NCBI RefSeq assembly: GCF_000517085.1 | Contig: NZ_KI912107.1 | Coordinates: 4,213,980 to 4,277,979 of the forward strand | Direction: 5' to 3' | DNA: 64,000 bases | Source: Saccharicrinis fermentans DSM 9555 = JCM 21142 | Lineage (GTDB): Bacteria; Bacteroidota; Bacteroidia; Bacteroidales; Marinilabiliaceae | The notes under the pieces: generated by a model | What the model was told of the DNA's origin: nothing | Databases searched by the model: none | Seen by the model: the letters and a program-made list of their open reading frames with translations, nothing else | Program-made: the position numbers and the translations under genes | Shown here: positions 19,546 to 29,311 of the stretch, in pieces | How positions within the stretch are numbered: the first letter of the stretch is position 1 | How the letters are laid out: the number at the start of each line of letters is the position of its first letter

Positions 19546-20040
19546 CTATTTACGCTCTAAATCCAAGAAGGTATAACTAAAGTCATTTTGGTGATCATCA
19601 GCCACCTCTTCCCTATACGTTTCTTTCCATTCAGATTCATCAAACTCAGGAAAGAAAGTATCCGCATCATTAAAAAACTGATCAATCAAGGTAAGATAAA
19701 GCTTATTTGCCTTGGGTAAAAAAGCTTCATAAACAGTTGCACCACCTATCACAAAAGCCTCCTCATCATTCTTGCAGAGTTCAATGGCAGCTTCAGGAGA
19801 ATGCACAACTTCAGCACCCTCAATCTTTAGTGCTTCATTTCTGGATATCACAATATTTCGGCGATTTGGTAATGCTCCATTGGGCAATGAATCAAATGTT
19901 TTACGACCCATTATGATGGTGTGCCCTGTTGTGAGTGCTTTAAACCTTTTTAAGTCTTTGGGAATATAAGCTAACAAATCGTTATTTTGACCTATAGCCT
20001 GCAATTTGGCTATAGCTACAATCATTGAAATTTTTGTCAT
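19546..20040 (-). CDS. folA: dihydrofolate reductase
   Basis: FolA reduces dihydrofolate to tetrahydrofolate with NADPH, restoring the cofactor consumed by thymidylate synthase. Motifs include MIVAIAKLQAIGQNNDL at the N-terminus, TIIMGRKTFDSLP for NADPH binding, and FVIGGATVYEAFL. Length (164 aa) is typical. It starts 13 bp after thyA on the same strand, so the two form a classic operon for dTMP synthesis. Confidence 0.95.
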   Translation of the reverse strand: MTKISMIVAIAKLQAIGQNNDLLAYIPKDLKRFKALTTGHTIIMGRKTFDSLPNGALPNRRNIVISRNEALKIEGAEVVHSPEAAIELCKNDEEAFVIGGATVYEAFLPKANKLYLTLIDQFFNDADTFFPEFDESEWKETYREEVADDHQNDFSYTFLDLERK

Positions 20041-20053
20041 TGGCTAAATTAAT

Positions 20054-20848
20054 TTATACGGAGATAGCTCCTTTAATATGTGGATGAGGGTCATAATTAC
20101 TTAATGTAAAATCCTCAAACTTAAAATCATCTATACTTTTAATGGCAGGATTGATAGTCATGGTAGGCAACTGGCGCGTTTCACGTGAAACCTGCAATTT
20201 AACCTGATCTATATGATTTTTATAGATATGCACATCACCCAAGGTATGCACAAAATCACCCAACTCCAAGCCACAAACCTGTGCCACCATCATAGTGAGT
20301 AAGGCATAAGATGCAATATTGAACGGAACACCCAGAAACAAATCAGCACTTCGCTGATACAACTGGCACGACAGTTTACCCTCGGCCACATAAAACTGAA
20401 ACAAGATATGACAAGGTGGCAATTGCATTTCATCCAGCTGTCCCACATTCCAGGCACTTACAATATGACGACGAGAATCGGGATTGTTCTTTATGGATTC
20501 AATCACTTCTTTAATCTGATCCACATACTCGCCATTGGCCATGGGCCACGAACGCCATTGGTAACCATAAATAGGCCCCAATTCACCATCTTCCTTAGCC
20601 CAGTCATTCCAGATACGAACACCATGATCCTGCAAATACTTAACATTCGTACTACCTTTAAGAAACCAAATTAGTTCATGAATAATGGACTTAAGGTGAA
20701 GCTTCTTGGTAGTCACCAAGGGAAAACCATCCTTTAAGTTAAAGCGCATTTGATGTCCAAATACACTAATGGTACCTGTCCCCGTCCTGTCTCCTTTTGA
20801 AACACCGTGATCCAACACATGTTGGCATAAATCAAGATATTGTTGCAT
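20054..20848 (-). CDS. thyA: thymidylate synthase
   Basis: ThyA methylates dUMP to dTMP with methylenetetrahydrofolate. At 264 aa it equals the E. coli length. It contains the active-site cysteine in [12 protein letters not shown], the [18 protein letters not shown] substrate segment and the conserved end [10 protein letters not shown]-like tail ([12 protein letters not shown]). It is the first gene of the thyA-folA operon, downstream of dnaE on the same strand. Confidence 0.96.
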   Translation of the reverse strand: MQQYLDLCQHVLDHGVSKGDRTGTGTISVFGHQMRFNLKDGFPLVTTKKLHLKSIIHELIWFLKGSTNVKYLQDHGVRIWNDWAKEDGELGPIYGYQWRSWPMANGEYVDQIKEVIESIKNNPDSRRHIVSAWNVGQLDEMQLPPCHILFQFYVAEGKLSCQLYQRSADLFLGVPFNIASYALLTMMVAQVCGLELGDFVHTLGDVHIYKNHIDQVKLQVSRETRQLPTMTINPAIKSIDDFKFEDFTLSNYDPHPHIKGAISV

Positions 20849-21005
20849 AGTTATTTACCAAGTTTAGCAGACATACAAAGTACTGCTTTTTTATGAGTCA
20901 CAAAAATAAAAAATTATTTCACACCTCCACATTTTTCTCTCTGCGAGCATCTTACATTGGCTCTCTACAAAACAAGCGCAGAAGTCCAACGTAGCACCCT
21001 CATTA

Positions 21006-24000
21006 CTAAGATAATGAAAATGATATTTCGGGATGGGAATCCAAATAATCCACTATTTCATCGCTCAGATTTATTTTTGTTGATCTGGAAAAAAACTGCG
21101 CATGTTGTGTTTGGTCTTCCTTATCATATATCGAAAAGCGAAGTGTCACATTTCCTTCGGTTTCCTTGGTAAGTTCAGCCAAATCGGTCACCAAAGCATC
21201 GTCCAGCGACTGCAAGGGGATCTGAATGTTAATACCCGATATTCGAGATTCACGAACCCCATCCAACATCTCAATTTTATTAACTTTCACCTCTAGCTCT
21301 CCATCCTTACTCCACTGTTTCTCCTGCACCTTTCCCTTAATAAGAATGTAATATCCCTCTACCATAAACTTGGCGAATTCAGGATAATCTCGTCCAAAAA
21401 AGGCAAACTCATACGATCCGGTATAATCATCCACTGTCATAATACCATATGGATTCCCTTTTTTGGTGGTACCGGAACGAGCCGCCGTCACAATTCCGCC
21501 CATAGTCACATCTCTACCTTTCATCTTTTCCAGGTCTTCCAAATCTTTAAATTTGGTTGTACAAAAATGATTTATCTCCAGCTTGTAAACATCCAGTGGG
21601 TGTGCAGAAAGGTAAATTCCGATCAGATCCTTTTCACGGGCTAGTTTCTCAAGTATGGAAAACTCTTCACAGACCGGTGCTACCGGCTTGGTAATGGCCG
21701 CATTGGCGCCAGCTGCACCAAAGAGAGAACTGGCCGCTGTGGCCTGATCATTTTGATACAAGTTACCATAACGGGCTAGGTTTTCCACAAAAGTGGTTTG
21801 TTCTCCGGGTAACGAAGCAAAATACTGCGCTCGATGTAAATCGGTGAAACCATCAAAACCACCTGCAGCGGCCAAGGCCTCCAGGTTCTTTTTATTGACT
21901 GTCTGCAGATTCACACGCTCCACAAAATCAAATATATCCTTAAAAGGTCCGCCCTCTTCACGTACCCTGATAATTTCTTCTACTGCACCAGCTCCCACAC
22001 CTTTTACTCCTGCCATTCCAAAACGAATGGCTCCACTTTTATTTACGGTAAATTTACGGTAACTCTCATTCACATCAGGACCTAAAACCTCCATTCCCAT
22101 CCGCTTACATTCCTCCATAAAGGTGGTAATCTTGCTAATGTCGGTAAGGTTACGACTCAAAACCCCGGCCATAAACTCTGCAGGATAGTGCGCTTTCAAA
22201 TATCCCGACTGATAAGCCACAAAAGCGTAGCACACGGAGTGGGATTTATTAAAGGCATAACTGGCAAAAGCCTCCCAGTCTTTCCATATTTTTTCAATGA
22301 GATCTTCGGGCTTACTAATGGTTGTTTCTCCATTCTTACAAGGATTCACAAAGTCCTCACTCGCCAAACAGCCATCAATAAATTTAAGCTTCAGCTTATC
22401 CATCATGGCAATGACCTTCTTACCCATGGCCTTACGTAGCGAATCGGAGTCACCCCTTGTAAAGCCACCCAATGCTCTCGACTGGAGCATCACCTGCTCC
22501 TGATACACCGTAATACCATAGGTATCTTTTAGGTAGGGCTCCATCAAAGGATGGTCATATATGATTTTCTCTCGTCCATGCTTACGTTCAATAAATGAAG
22601 GAATATATTCCATAGGACCCGGACGATACAAGGCATTCATGGCCACCAAATCCTCGAAACGGTTTGGCTGCAATCCTCGCAAGTGCTTTTTCATGCCCGG
22701 AGACTCAAACTGAAATACGGCCGTTGTCTCACCCTTACCAAAGAGCTCAAAAGTCTTTTCATCATCTAAAGGAATATTTGCCAGATCAACATCGATTCCT
22801 TTGGACAGCTTGATATTACCCAACACTTCTTTAAATATGGACAAAGTCTTTAGTCCCAGAAAGTCCATTTTTAACAAACCGATATTCTCCACAAAACGTC
22901 CATCGTACTGCGTTGTGAGCAATTCTTCCCCTTTGGTAGGCATCACCGGCAGGTGCTCCACCAGAGGATTTTTACCAATCAGAACACCACAAGCGTGCAC
23001 GCCTGTCTGTCTAACGGCTCCTTCCAATTGTTCCGCAAACTTCATTGTTTGAGCCACCAAAGGATCGGGCGACTCTTTCTCCAGCTCCAGCTCGGGAACT
23101 TCTTTAAAGGCCTTTTTAAAATTCATCTTAGGAGCTTCTGGCACCATCTTAGCCAGACGGTTTGCCTCCGACAAATCCAGGTTCAGCACCCTGGCCACAT
23201 CTTTAATGGAACTTTTAGTAGCCATCGTACCAAAAGTACAAATATGGGCTACTTTATCTTTTCCATACCTTCCAGTTACATAATCCAACACCCTTTGCCT
23301 GCCATCATCATCAAAATCAATATCCACATCGGGCATGGAGATACGATCCGGATTTAAGAAACGCTCAAACAGCAGATCATACTTAATGGGATCCACATCC
23401 GTAATTTTAATACAATAGGCAACAGCGGCTCCGGCAGCAGAACCCCTTCCCGGTCCCACCAGAACGCCGTTATCCTTGGCCCAGTTAATAAAATCCTGCA
23501 CAATCAGGAAATACCCTGGAAAACCCATGGTCTTGATCGTATTTAACTCAAAGACAATACGTTCCTTTTTTTCCTCCGTAAAATTATCGGGATATCTCAA
23601 TTTAGCTCCCTCGTAGGTTAGATGTTCTAGATAATCAGCTTCCAGTTTAATCTGCACCACCTTCTCATATCCACCCAAACGCTTAAACGAATCTTCACCA
23701 AACTCTTCGATCAGTGCTGCCTCATCATATTTTTCACAATATCCTTCATAAGTTCCAAAATCCTCAGGAATATCAAACGGAGGCATAATAGGATCACTAT
23801 TCAGCTCAAAGAACTCAACCTTGTCGGCTATTTCAATGGTATTATGAATCGCTTCCGGAATATCAGCAAAGAGCTTACTCATCTCTTCACAAGATTTAAA
23901 CCACTCTTGCTTAGAATAGCGCATGCGTGTAGGATCGGTATAATCACGACCGGTACTTAAGCATACCAACATATCATGCGCCTCGGCGTCTTCTTCATTG

Positions 24001-25400
24001 GTAAAGTGACTGTCATTGGTCGCAACCACTTTCACCCCCAATTCTTTTCCCAATTTTATCAGCACACGGTTCACCTTGGCTTGATTTTGCCAGGTATCAC
24101 GCCTTAAAATAGGATCATTATTAATATGGCGCATCAACTCCAGGTAATAATCATCTCCAAACACCCGCTTAAACCACCGAATGGTTTCCTTGGCTTTATC
24201 CAGGTTTCCCTGCATAATATGTTGAGCCACCTCTCCTCCCAGGCAAGCACTGGTAACAATAATACCCTCGCTATATTTTTCAAGCAGCTCCTTATCAATA
24301 CGTGGTTTATAATAAAAACCATCGGTATGTGCAATGGAAGTGAGCTGCAATAGGTTTTGATAGCCTTTGTAGTTTTTAGCCAATAATATGATATGATGTC
24401 CTGAGGAATCTGTTTTGTCATCCTTACGCAGATGGCCGCGTTGAGCAACATAAGCTTCAACACCAAGAATTGGCTTTACATCGTTCTTTTTACATGCCTC
24501 ATGAAACTCTTTCACACCAAACATACCTCCATGATCGGTAATAGCCACAGCAGGCTGACCATCTTCCTTGGCTTTAGCAGCGATGGCACCTGTTTTATTG
24601 GCTCCATCCAAAATAGAATATTGTGTGTGAACATGAAGATGAACAAAGGGCCATATCTCCGCATCTTTAGCGGCCTCGGTAATGATACGTTCCTCTTCCT
24701 CCAAGGGAATATCTTCAAAAACATCCACTTTAAAAGATTCGTACTTAATACCCACCAAAGCAATCTCACGGGGATTATTCTTCCTAAAAGCCTCCAGCTC
24801 AGCATCTGTCATTTGCAGCATCTGCAAAGGCAGTCCTCCTACCCGAATCAACTCCAAAAAACACCTGGAAGTAGCCTCCACATCGGCCGCAGCATTATGC
24901 GCTTCTTCAAAAGGAACTTTAAAAAGCTTTATATGTAACTCCGTAAGTGTTGGATTTTTAAGTTTCCCGCCCCGTGTTAAAGCACAAAACTCCTTACTAC
25001 CCGTCATAGTATCAATCATGGGCGCATTCACCAAGGTCTGCTCATCCATCTCAGAGCGAATCAACTCACAACCAACAATATTAATATCGAAGTTCACATT
25101 ATGACCAATGATAAATTTACTTTTTTCCACATCGGCCATGAAATCCTCCAACGCCTCTTTCAAAGGAATACCCTTTTCGTAGGCTATTTCAGTGGTGATA
25201 CCATGCACTGCTACCACATCCTCAGGAATAGTATACCCATCAGGTGTAATCACATGGTTTTTGGCAAACAAGAAGTTACCCTCCACATCATGACATTGCC
25301 ATGCCAACTGTACCATTCTGGGCCAGTTATCAGTATCGGTTATAGGTGCTTTCCAATTCTTAGGAAGTCCAGTAGTTTCAGTATCAAATATTAAAAACAT
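21006..25400 (-). CDS. dnaE: DNA polymerase III alpha subunit with fused N-terminal proofreading exonuclease
   Basis: This is the replicative polymerase. Residues 1 to about 190 form a DEDDh exonuclease of the DnaQ/epsilon type with FDTETTGLP, HNVNFDIN and HNAAADVEAT, so all catalytic positions look intact. The PHP domain follows (LHVHTQYSILDGA, ITDHGGMFG). The polymerase core has GPGRGSAAGA and the catalytic aspartates in PDVDIDFDDDGR. Then come the helix-hairpin-helix and an OB-fold (GRDVTMGGIVTAARSG). At 1464 aa it is about 300 residues longer than E. coli DnaE because of the exonuclease. Large open frames on the opposite strand inside it are shadows. Confidence 0.96.
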   Translation of the reverse strand: MFLIFDTETTGLPKNWKAPITDTDNWPRMVQLAWQCHDVEGNFLFAKNHVITPDGYTIPEDVVAVHGITTEIAYEKGIPLKEALEDFMADVEKSKFIIGHNVNFDINIVGCELIRSEMDEQTLVNAPMIDTMTGSKEFCALTRGGKLKNPTLTELHIKLFKVPFEEAHNAAADVEATSRCFLELIRVGGLPLQMLQMTDAELEAFRKNNPREIALVGIKYESFKVDVFEDIPLEEEERIITEAAKDAEIWPFVHLHVHTQYSILDGANKTGAIAAKAKEDGQPAVAITDHGGMFGVKEFHEACKKNDVKPILGVEAYVAQRGHLRKDDKTDSSGHHIILLAKNYKGYQNLLQLTSIAHTDGFYYKPRIDKELLEKYSEGIIVTSACLGGEVAQHIMQGNLDKAKETIRWFKRVFGDDYYLELMRHINNDPILRRDTWQNQAKVNRVLIKLGKELGVKVVATNDSHFTNEEDAEAHDMLVCLSTGRDYTDPTRMRYSKQEWFKSCEEMSKLFADIPEAIHNTIEIADKVEFFELNSDPIMPPFDIPEDFGTYEGYCEKYDEAALIEEFGEDSFKRLGGYEKVVQIKLEADYLEHLTYEGAKLRYPDNFTEEKKERIVFELNTIKTMGFPGYFLIVQDFINWAKDNGVLVGPGRGSAAGAAVAYCIKITDVDPIKYDLLFERFLNPDRISMPDVDIDFDDDGRQRVLDYVTGRYGKDKVAHICTFGTMATKSSIKDVARVLNLDLSEANRLAKMVPEAPKMNFKKAFKEVPELELEKESPDPLVAQTMKFAEQLEGAVRQTGVHACGVLIGKNPLVEHLPVMPTKGEELLTTQYDGRFVENIGLLKMDFLGLKTLSIFKEVLGNIKLSKGIDVDLANIPLDDEKTFELFGKGETTAVFQFESPGMKKHLRGLQPNRFEDLVAMNALYRPGPMEYIPSFIERKHGREKIIYDHPLMEPYLKDTYGITVYQEQVMLQSRALGGFTRGDSDSLRKAMGKKVIAMMDKLKLKFIDGCLASEDFVNPCKNGETTISKPEDLIEKIWKDWEAFASYAFNKSHSVCYAFVAYQSGYLKAHYPAEFMAGVLSRNLTDISKITTFMEECKRMGMEVLGPDVNESYRKFTVNKSGAIRFGMAGVKGVGAGAVEEIIRVREEGGPFKDIFDFVERVNLQTVNKKNLEALAAAGGFDGFTDLHRAQYFASLPGEQTTFVENLARYGNLYQNDQATAASSLFGAAGANAAITKPVAPVCEEFSILEKLAREKDLIGIYLSAHPLDVYKLEINHFCTTKFKDLEDLEKMKGRDVTMGGIVTAARSGTTKKGNPYGIMTVDDYTGSYEFAFFGRDYPEFAKFMVEGYYILIKGKVQEKQWSKDGELEVKVNKIEMLDGVRESRISGINIQIPLQSLDDALVTDLAELTKETEGNVTLRFSIYDKEDQTQHAQFFSRSTKINLSDEIVDYLDSHPEISFSLS

Positions 25401-25580
25401 TGTATATCAGCTCTTTATAGTCAAACAGTTCGCATTGAACTCAACTCACAAAGTTAGCTTTTTAAGCGAGAATGTCGAGAAATTTATGTTCCAGTTTTTA
25501 TCCTGTGGCTATGTCAATGATACTCTTCATTCAACACTCGTTGAGATTGCATGATTTATAGCTATAAAGCTTAACCTTTT

Positions 25581-25598
25581 TATAACAAAACTGTTATA
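25581..25598. promoter_or_regulatory. inverted repeat upstream of AraC-type regulator
   Basis: TATAACA-aaac-TGTTATA is a perfect 7-bp inverted repeat 39 nt before the regulator ATG. It could be an operator or an AT-rich promoter feature. Confidence 0.35.
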
Positions 25599-25636
25599 TA
25601 ATAGTATCATATTATTTAAAGATCAACCCTTGTTAC

Positions 25637-26488
25637 ATGAAAGCAATACTAGAAAACATAGCCATCGATCAAGAAGCCTTATTACTAGCCTACCAATACA
25701 GCCAAGATAATTTTGTTGATCCATTACATTTTCATCCCGAATACGAGTTGGTATATATCCTGGAGGGTTCCGGGACACGATATGTAGGCGATAAAATTGA
25801 GCCTTTTGAAAAGGGAGACTTGGTATTAATGTCTCCCAACATGGTTCATTGCTGGAAAAACGAGGTAGGTTCTTCTTCCAGGTGTCAATCACTGGTGATA
25901 CAATGGAAACCGGTTTTGGTGGATGACAGACCTGAGTTATCAGACCTTTTTCCTCTATTACAAGACAGTCAACGAGGCTTAAAAATTCAAGCATCCCCCT
26001 CTATCATCGAGCTTATGGAAAAGATAATAAAAGAAAGAGGGCTTCATCAACATATTCTATTTTTACAGTTACTATATATTTTGAGCACCTATGCTCACAA
26101 ACGTTTTATATGCAGCTCCATCAGAAGCCAAAAGATCACCACCACAACAAGCGACCGTTTAAACACCATTTTTAGCCATATAGAGTCTAATTATCAAAAT
26201 AAGATTCACTTACAGACGTTGGCCAAACTTGTTGGTTTATCGGAATCAGCTTTCTCCCGATTCTTCAGCAAGGCCATGGGCAAGCCCTTTTTCTCTTTTC
26301 TGAATGAATACCGAATACAAAGAGTTTGTAAGCTTCTCCAAGAAAAGGACGTAACCGTATCGGAAGCCTGTTATTTAAGTGGTTTCGATAGCCTGCCCTT
26401 CTTTCATCGGCAGTTTAAAAAATACAAATCCATTACCCCCTATCATTATAAAAAAGAATACGGGCGCTCCTATGAATTCAACCATTAA
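25637..26488 (+). CDS. AraC-family transcriptional regulator
   Basis: The N-terminal half is a cupin-like sensor (FHPEYELVYILEGSGTRYVG, DLVLMSPNMVHCW). The C-terminal 100 residues are the double helix-turn-helix of AraC/XylS regulators (LAKLVGLSESAFSRFFSKAM and VSEACYLSGFDSLPFFHRQF, ending TPYHYKKEYG). The cupin type is common in regulators of sugar or small-molecule catabolism. It lies tail-to-tail with the P450 operon, with 24 bp between the stops. Regulation of that operon is plausible but not shown. Confidence 0.88.
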   Translation: MKAILENIAIDQEALLLAYQYSQDNFVDPLHFHPEYELVYILEGSGTRYVGDKIEPFEKGDLVLMSPNMVHCWKNEVGSSSRCQSLVIQWKPVLVDDRPELSDLFPLLQDSQRGLKIQASPSIIELMEKIIKERGLHQHILFLQLLYILSTYAHKRFICSSIRSQKITTTTSDRLNTIFSHIESNYQNKIHLQTLAKLVGLSESAFSRFFSKAMGKPFFSFLNEYRIQRVCKLLQEKDVTVSEACYLSGFDSLPFFHRQFKKYKSITPYHYKKEYGRSYEFNH

Positions 26489-26512
26489 GTACAGCTGATA
26501 TTTATTTTATAG

Positions 26513-27757
26513 CTACTCCTTTAATAGGTTGGTAGGCTTTAAAGGAATACGACTATCCCCCAATTTATTTTTATCAACACCAATCTTCTGTCTGATAAAT
26601 TTTGCTCCAATCATATAGGCTTTGGCATTATTAACCGCATCAACGGCCAATAATTGCTCTTTATGGAAATACCACACCGAAAAAGCATTTTCCTTTCCAT
26701 CCTCATGTCTTACCACGAGATTATCGTAGCCTTCTGACAGTCCCACAATTTGAAGTTTCACATCGTATTGGTCAGACCAGAACCAGGGTAGCACATCGTA
26801 TACCCCTTTATTTCCACACAGTGAAGCAGCAGCTATCTTTGCCTGATCATTGGCATTTTGTACAGACTCAAGCCGAATATACCTATCATAAAAAGGATTG
26901 TAATGGCGCGTACAATCACCAATGGCATAAATATTTTTACGACTCGTTTGCATGGATGAATTCACCCATATACCATTATCCACTTTGATTGCAGCTTGCT
27001 CTGCCAGCTCTGTATTTACCATAACACCCACCCCCACAACAATAATATCAGCCTGATAAGTAGAACCATCTTCACAAACTACCCGACACTTATCCTCCTG
27101 ATCCACTGAGACGACATTTTTATTCAGTTTTATATCCACTTTGTGACGGGTATGTAAATGCATAAAAAAAGCAGACATCACAGGTGCAGTCACTCGTTCC
27201 AGAATGCGCTGTTCTCTTTCCAGCACTGTTACTCTAGCACCCATCGCACTCAATGAAGAAGCCGTTTCCAACCCGATATAACCACCACCAATAATCAGCA
27301 CCTCCTTATCAGTACTATGACTTACCTCTCTCCTAATATTTTCTGCATCACTCTGGGTTCTTAAAACAAATACCTTTTCCACAGAATCAATTCCAGGAAT
27401 AGGCGGAACAAAAGCCCTTGCCCCGGTAGCAAGCACTAAGTTATCAAACTCATAAACTGCCTGATTACTTAATACAATCTGATTATCAATAGGATCCAAC
27501 GATACTACTTTGGATCCCAGATGAAGATGAATATTTTCTTTTTGGTACAAATGCAATGGCTTTAACACATGGTCATCCATATTGTCTTTACCCGTAAGTG
27601 CACCTTTTGACAATGGAGGACGAGAGTAAGGACATTTCGAATCCGCATCAAATAGCCTGATTTCACCTTTCCATCCTTCTTCCCTGAGAGCAAATGCGCA
27701 GCTGACTCCGGCCTGGCTGGCTCCTATGATTACACATTTTAAATTGGATGTATCCAT
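26513..27757 (-). CDS. ferredoxin reductase, NAD(P)H- and FAD-dependent (putidaredoxin reductase type)
   Basis: The enzyme passes electrons from NAD(P)H through FAD to the adjacent [2Fe-2S] ferredoxin. The FAD-binding Rossmann motif is near the start (VIIGASQAGVSCAFALREEG) and the NAD(P)H motif in the middle (VLIIGGGYIGLETASSL). ATGARAFVPPIPG and YAIGDCTRH complete the family pattern of rhodocoxin, putidaredoxin and toluene dioxygenase reductases. The ATG at 27757 (MDTSNLKC) gives a normal N-terminus; a TTG seven codons upstream is unlikely. It is the last gene of the P450-ferredoxin-reductase operon. Confidence 0.9.
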   Translation of the reverse strand: MDTSNLKCVIIGASQAGVSCAFALREEGWKGEIRLFDADSKCPYSRPPLSKGALTGKDNMDDHVLKPLHLYQKENIHLHLGSKVVSLDPIDNQIVLSNQAVYEFDNLVLATGARAFVPPIPGIDSVEKVFVLRTQSDAENIRREVSHSTDKEVLIIGGGYIGLETASSLSAMGARVTVLEREQRILERVTAPVMSAFFMHLHTRHKVDIKLNKNVVSVDQEDKCRVVCEDGSTYQADIIVVGVGVMVNTELAEQAAIKVDNGIWVNSSMQTSRKNIYAIGDCTRHYNPFYDRYIRLESVQNANDQAKIAAASLCGNKGVYDVLPWFWSDQYDVKLQIVGLSEGYDNLVVRHEDGKENAFSVWYFHKEQLLAVDAVNNAKAYMIGAKFIRQKIGVDKNKLGDSRIPLKPTNLLKE

Positions 27758-27779
27758 TTTTCTGTGATTTAATTCCAAT

Positions 27780-28100
27780 CTAAAAAGTACTTTTCTCTGC
27801 TACCTTAAGTACCAGTCCATCCAAGCCATCATGCAATTGCATTTGACAGCACAAACGACTATTTTCGTCGGCATGCTCATTCAACTCCAACAGATCTTGT
27901 TCATTGACACTTTGTTCTCCCGTTTTGTCAAAAGCACCATTCTGCACATGCACATGACATGTCGCACACGAGCAAACACCCCCGCACTCTCCATCAATGC
28001 CCTTAATACCATTCTGCTTAGCCAGCTGCATTACAGAGCCACTTTCTCCTTCAACAATTATGGTTTCATTGTCACGGGTAATAAAAGTTATTTTTGCCAT
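27780..28100 (-). CDS. [2Fe-2S] ferredoxin, adrenodoxin/putidaredoxin type
   Basis: This 106-aa electron carrier has cluster ligands C39-x5-C45-x2-C48 (in ECGGVCSCATCHV) and a fourth cysteine at about 84-85 (RLCCQM). These are the adrenodoxin/putidaredoxin spacings. It sits between a P450 and a matching reductase (gaps 50 and 22 bp), so it should shuttle electrons one at a time to the P450. An extra cysteine at 43 and the adjacent CC pair are minor oddities. Confidence 0.93.
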   Translation of the reverse strand: MAKITFITRDNETIIVEGESGSVMQLAKQNGIKGIDGECGGVCSCATCHVHVQNGAFDKTGEQSVNEQDLLELNEHADENSRLCCQMQLHDGLDGLVLKVAEKSTF

Positions 28101-28150
28101 CTTATATTCTACTTTAATTAATATAACGGTGCCCCAAGCACCACCATCAC

Positions 28151-29311
28151 TTATTTTCTTTGGTTAAATTTTACATGAATCTTATGGAAGCCAACTTTGC
28201 GTTCAAGACCATCTAGGTTCTCAATATTATCCTCACAATCTAAAATCTCCATGGATTGAATTTTTTCCACCAGCAATCCAATAAATATCTTCATGATGGT
28301 TCTGGCATGGGTAGCACCCAGACAATTATGAGCCCCAAACCCAAATCCTACATGAGGATTCATTTTACGATCTAGAATTACCTCATTCGGCCTTTCAAAT
28401 ACTTTTTCATCACGATTGGCTGAGGCCCAGCACAACGAAGCCCGGGTATCTTTTTTTATGGCATGTTCACAAACGGTGGTATCGGCAGTAGCAACACGCC
28501 CCATATGGGTCAGTGGTGAAAAATAGCGCACCAACTCTTCAATAGCCATTTCAATAGTTTCCGGCTCATTACGTAGCTTCTCTATCGATTCAGGATGATC
28601 TGCCAGGTAAGCAATGGTATTGGTTAAGGTATTAATGACCGTATCTCTACCTCCAGCAAAGGTTAACATCAAAACACCTTTCACTTCATCATCGGTCAAC
28701 TTCTTCCCATCCACCTCTGAACCGAGCAATACCGAAAACAAATCCTCTCCTGGATTCTTCTTCAACTCTTCCACTTTCATATCCAAATACTCGGCTAAGC
28801 CGCTGGCTTTATCACTATCCAGAGGATCTCCCTCACTACGAAAGACGTGCGTTCCCCAACCAATCCATAATTCGGCTTCTTCCTCGGGCATATTTAACAA
28901 TACCGTAAGCGCTCTCGATTGCAGGGGTAAAGAAAAATCATGAACCACCTCAACAGTTCCTTTAGCAATGGCCTGGTCAATTTCTGATTCAATAATCGGC
29001 TTTAATTTCGCTTGGTATTCCTTTTCCAGAGGTCTTTTAAACCAAGGCTCTACCAGATTTCTAAATCCAGTATGTTCAGGGGGATCAAGTTCAAAAGGAA
29101 TTTGTCGCAAGGTGCGTATGTGTACTTCCGATGGCACAACAATTCGTCCGGGTTTAGCCCCCGATTGAAATGTCTTCCAATCATGAGCAGACTTGCGTAC
29201 ATCTTTATGTCTCAATATCATACTCACTGAATCGTCCTGATCATCCATGTCACGATAGCCTGTTTGATTACGCGCATCTTCAAAGGGATCTGAAATCGTA
29301 CTTTTTTTCAT
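28151..29311 (-). CDS. cytochrome P450 monooxygenase (class I, bacterial soluble type)
   Basis: The 386-aa protein has all core P450 motifs: the I-helix oxygen-activation motif TFAGGRDTVINT (about residue 217), ExxR in EELVRYF (about 255), and the heme-thiolate loop FGFGAHNCLG with Cys at about 325. FELDPPEHTGFRNLVEPWF is the typical bacterial C-helix region. There is no membrane anchor. The following ferredoxin and reductase complete an electron chain. The substrate cannot be read from sequence. Two tandem 90-nt leader elements lie immediately before the ATG. Confidence 0.93.
   Translation of the reverse strand: MKKSTISDPFEDARNQTGYRDMDDQDDSVSMILRHKDVRKSAHDWKTFQSGAKPGRIVVPSEVHIRTLRQIPFELDPPEHTGFRNLVEPWFKRPLEKEYQAKLKPIIESEIDQAIAKGTVEVVHDFSLPLQSRALTVLLNMPEEEAELWIGWGTHVFRSEGDPLDSDKASGLAEYLDMKVEELKKNPGEDLFSVLLGSEVDGKKLTDDEVKGVLMLTFAGGRDTVINTLTNTIAYLADHPESIEKLRNEPETIEMAIEELVRYFSPLTHMGRVATADTTVCEHAIKKDTRASLCWASANRDEKVFERPNEVILDRKMNPHVGFGFGAHNCLGATHARTIMKIFIGLLVEKIQSMEILDCEDNIENLDGLERKVGFHKIHVKFNQRK

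Noticed and set aside
22953-24938. several 130-170-codon frames on the plus strand inside dnaE
   Set aside because: All lie entirely antisense to a motif-rich polymerase and show no domain pattern.
25623-25994. 123-codon minus-strand frame across the AraC gene start
   Set aside because: It is antisense to the cupin domain of a well supported regulator.
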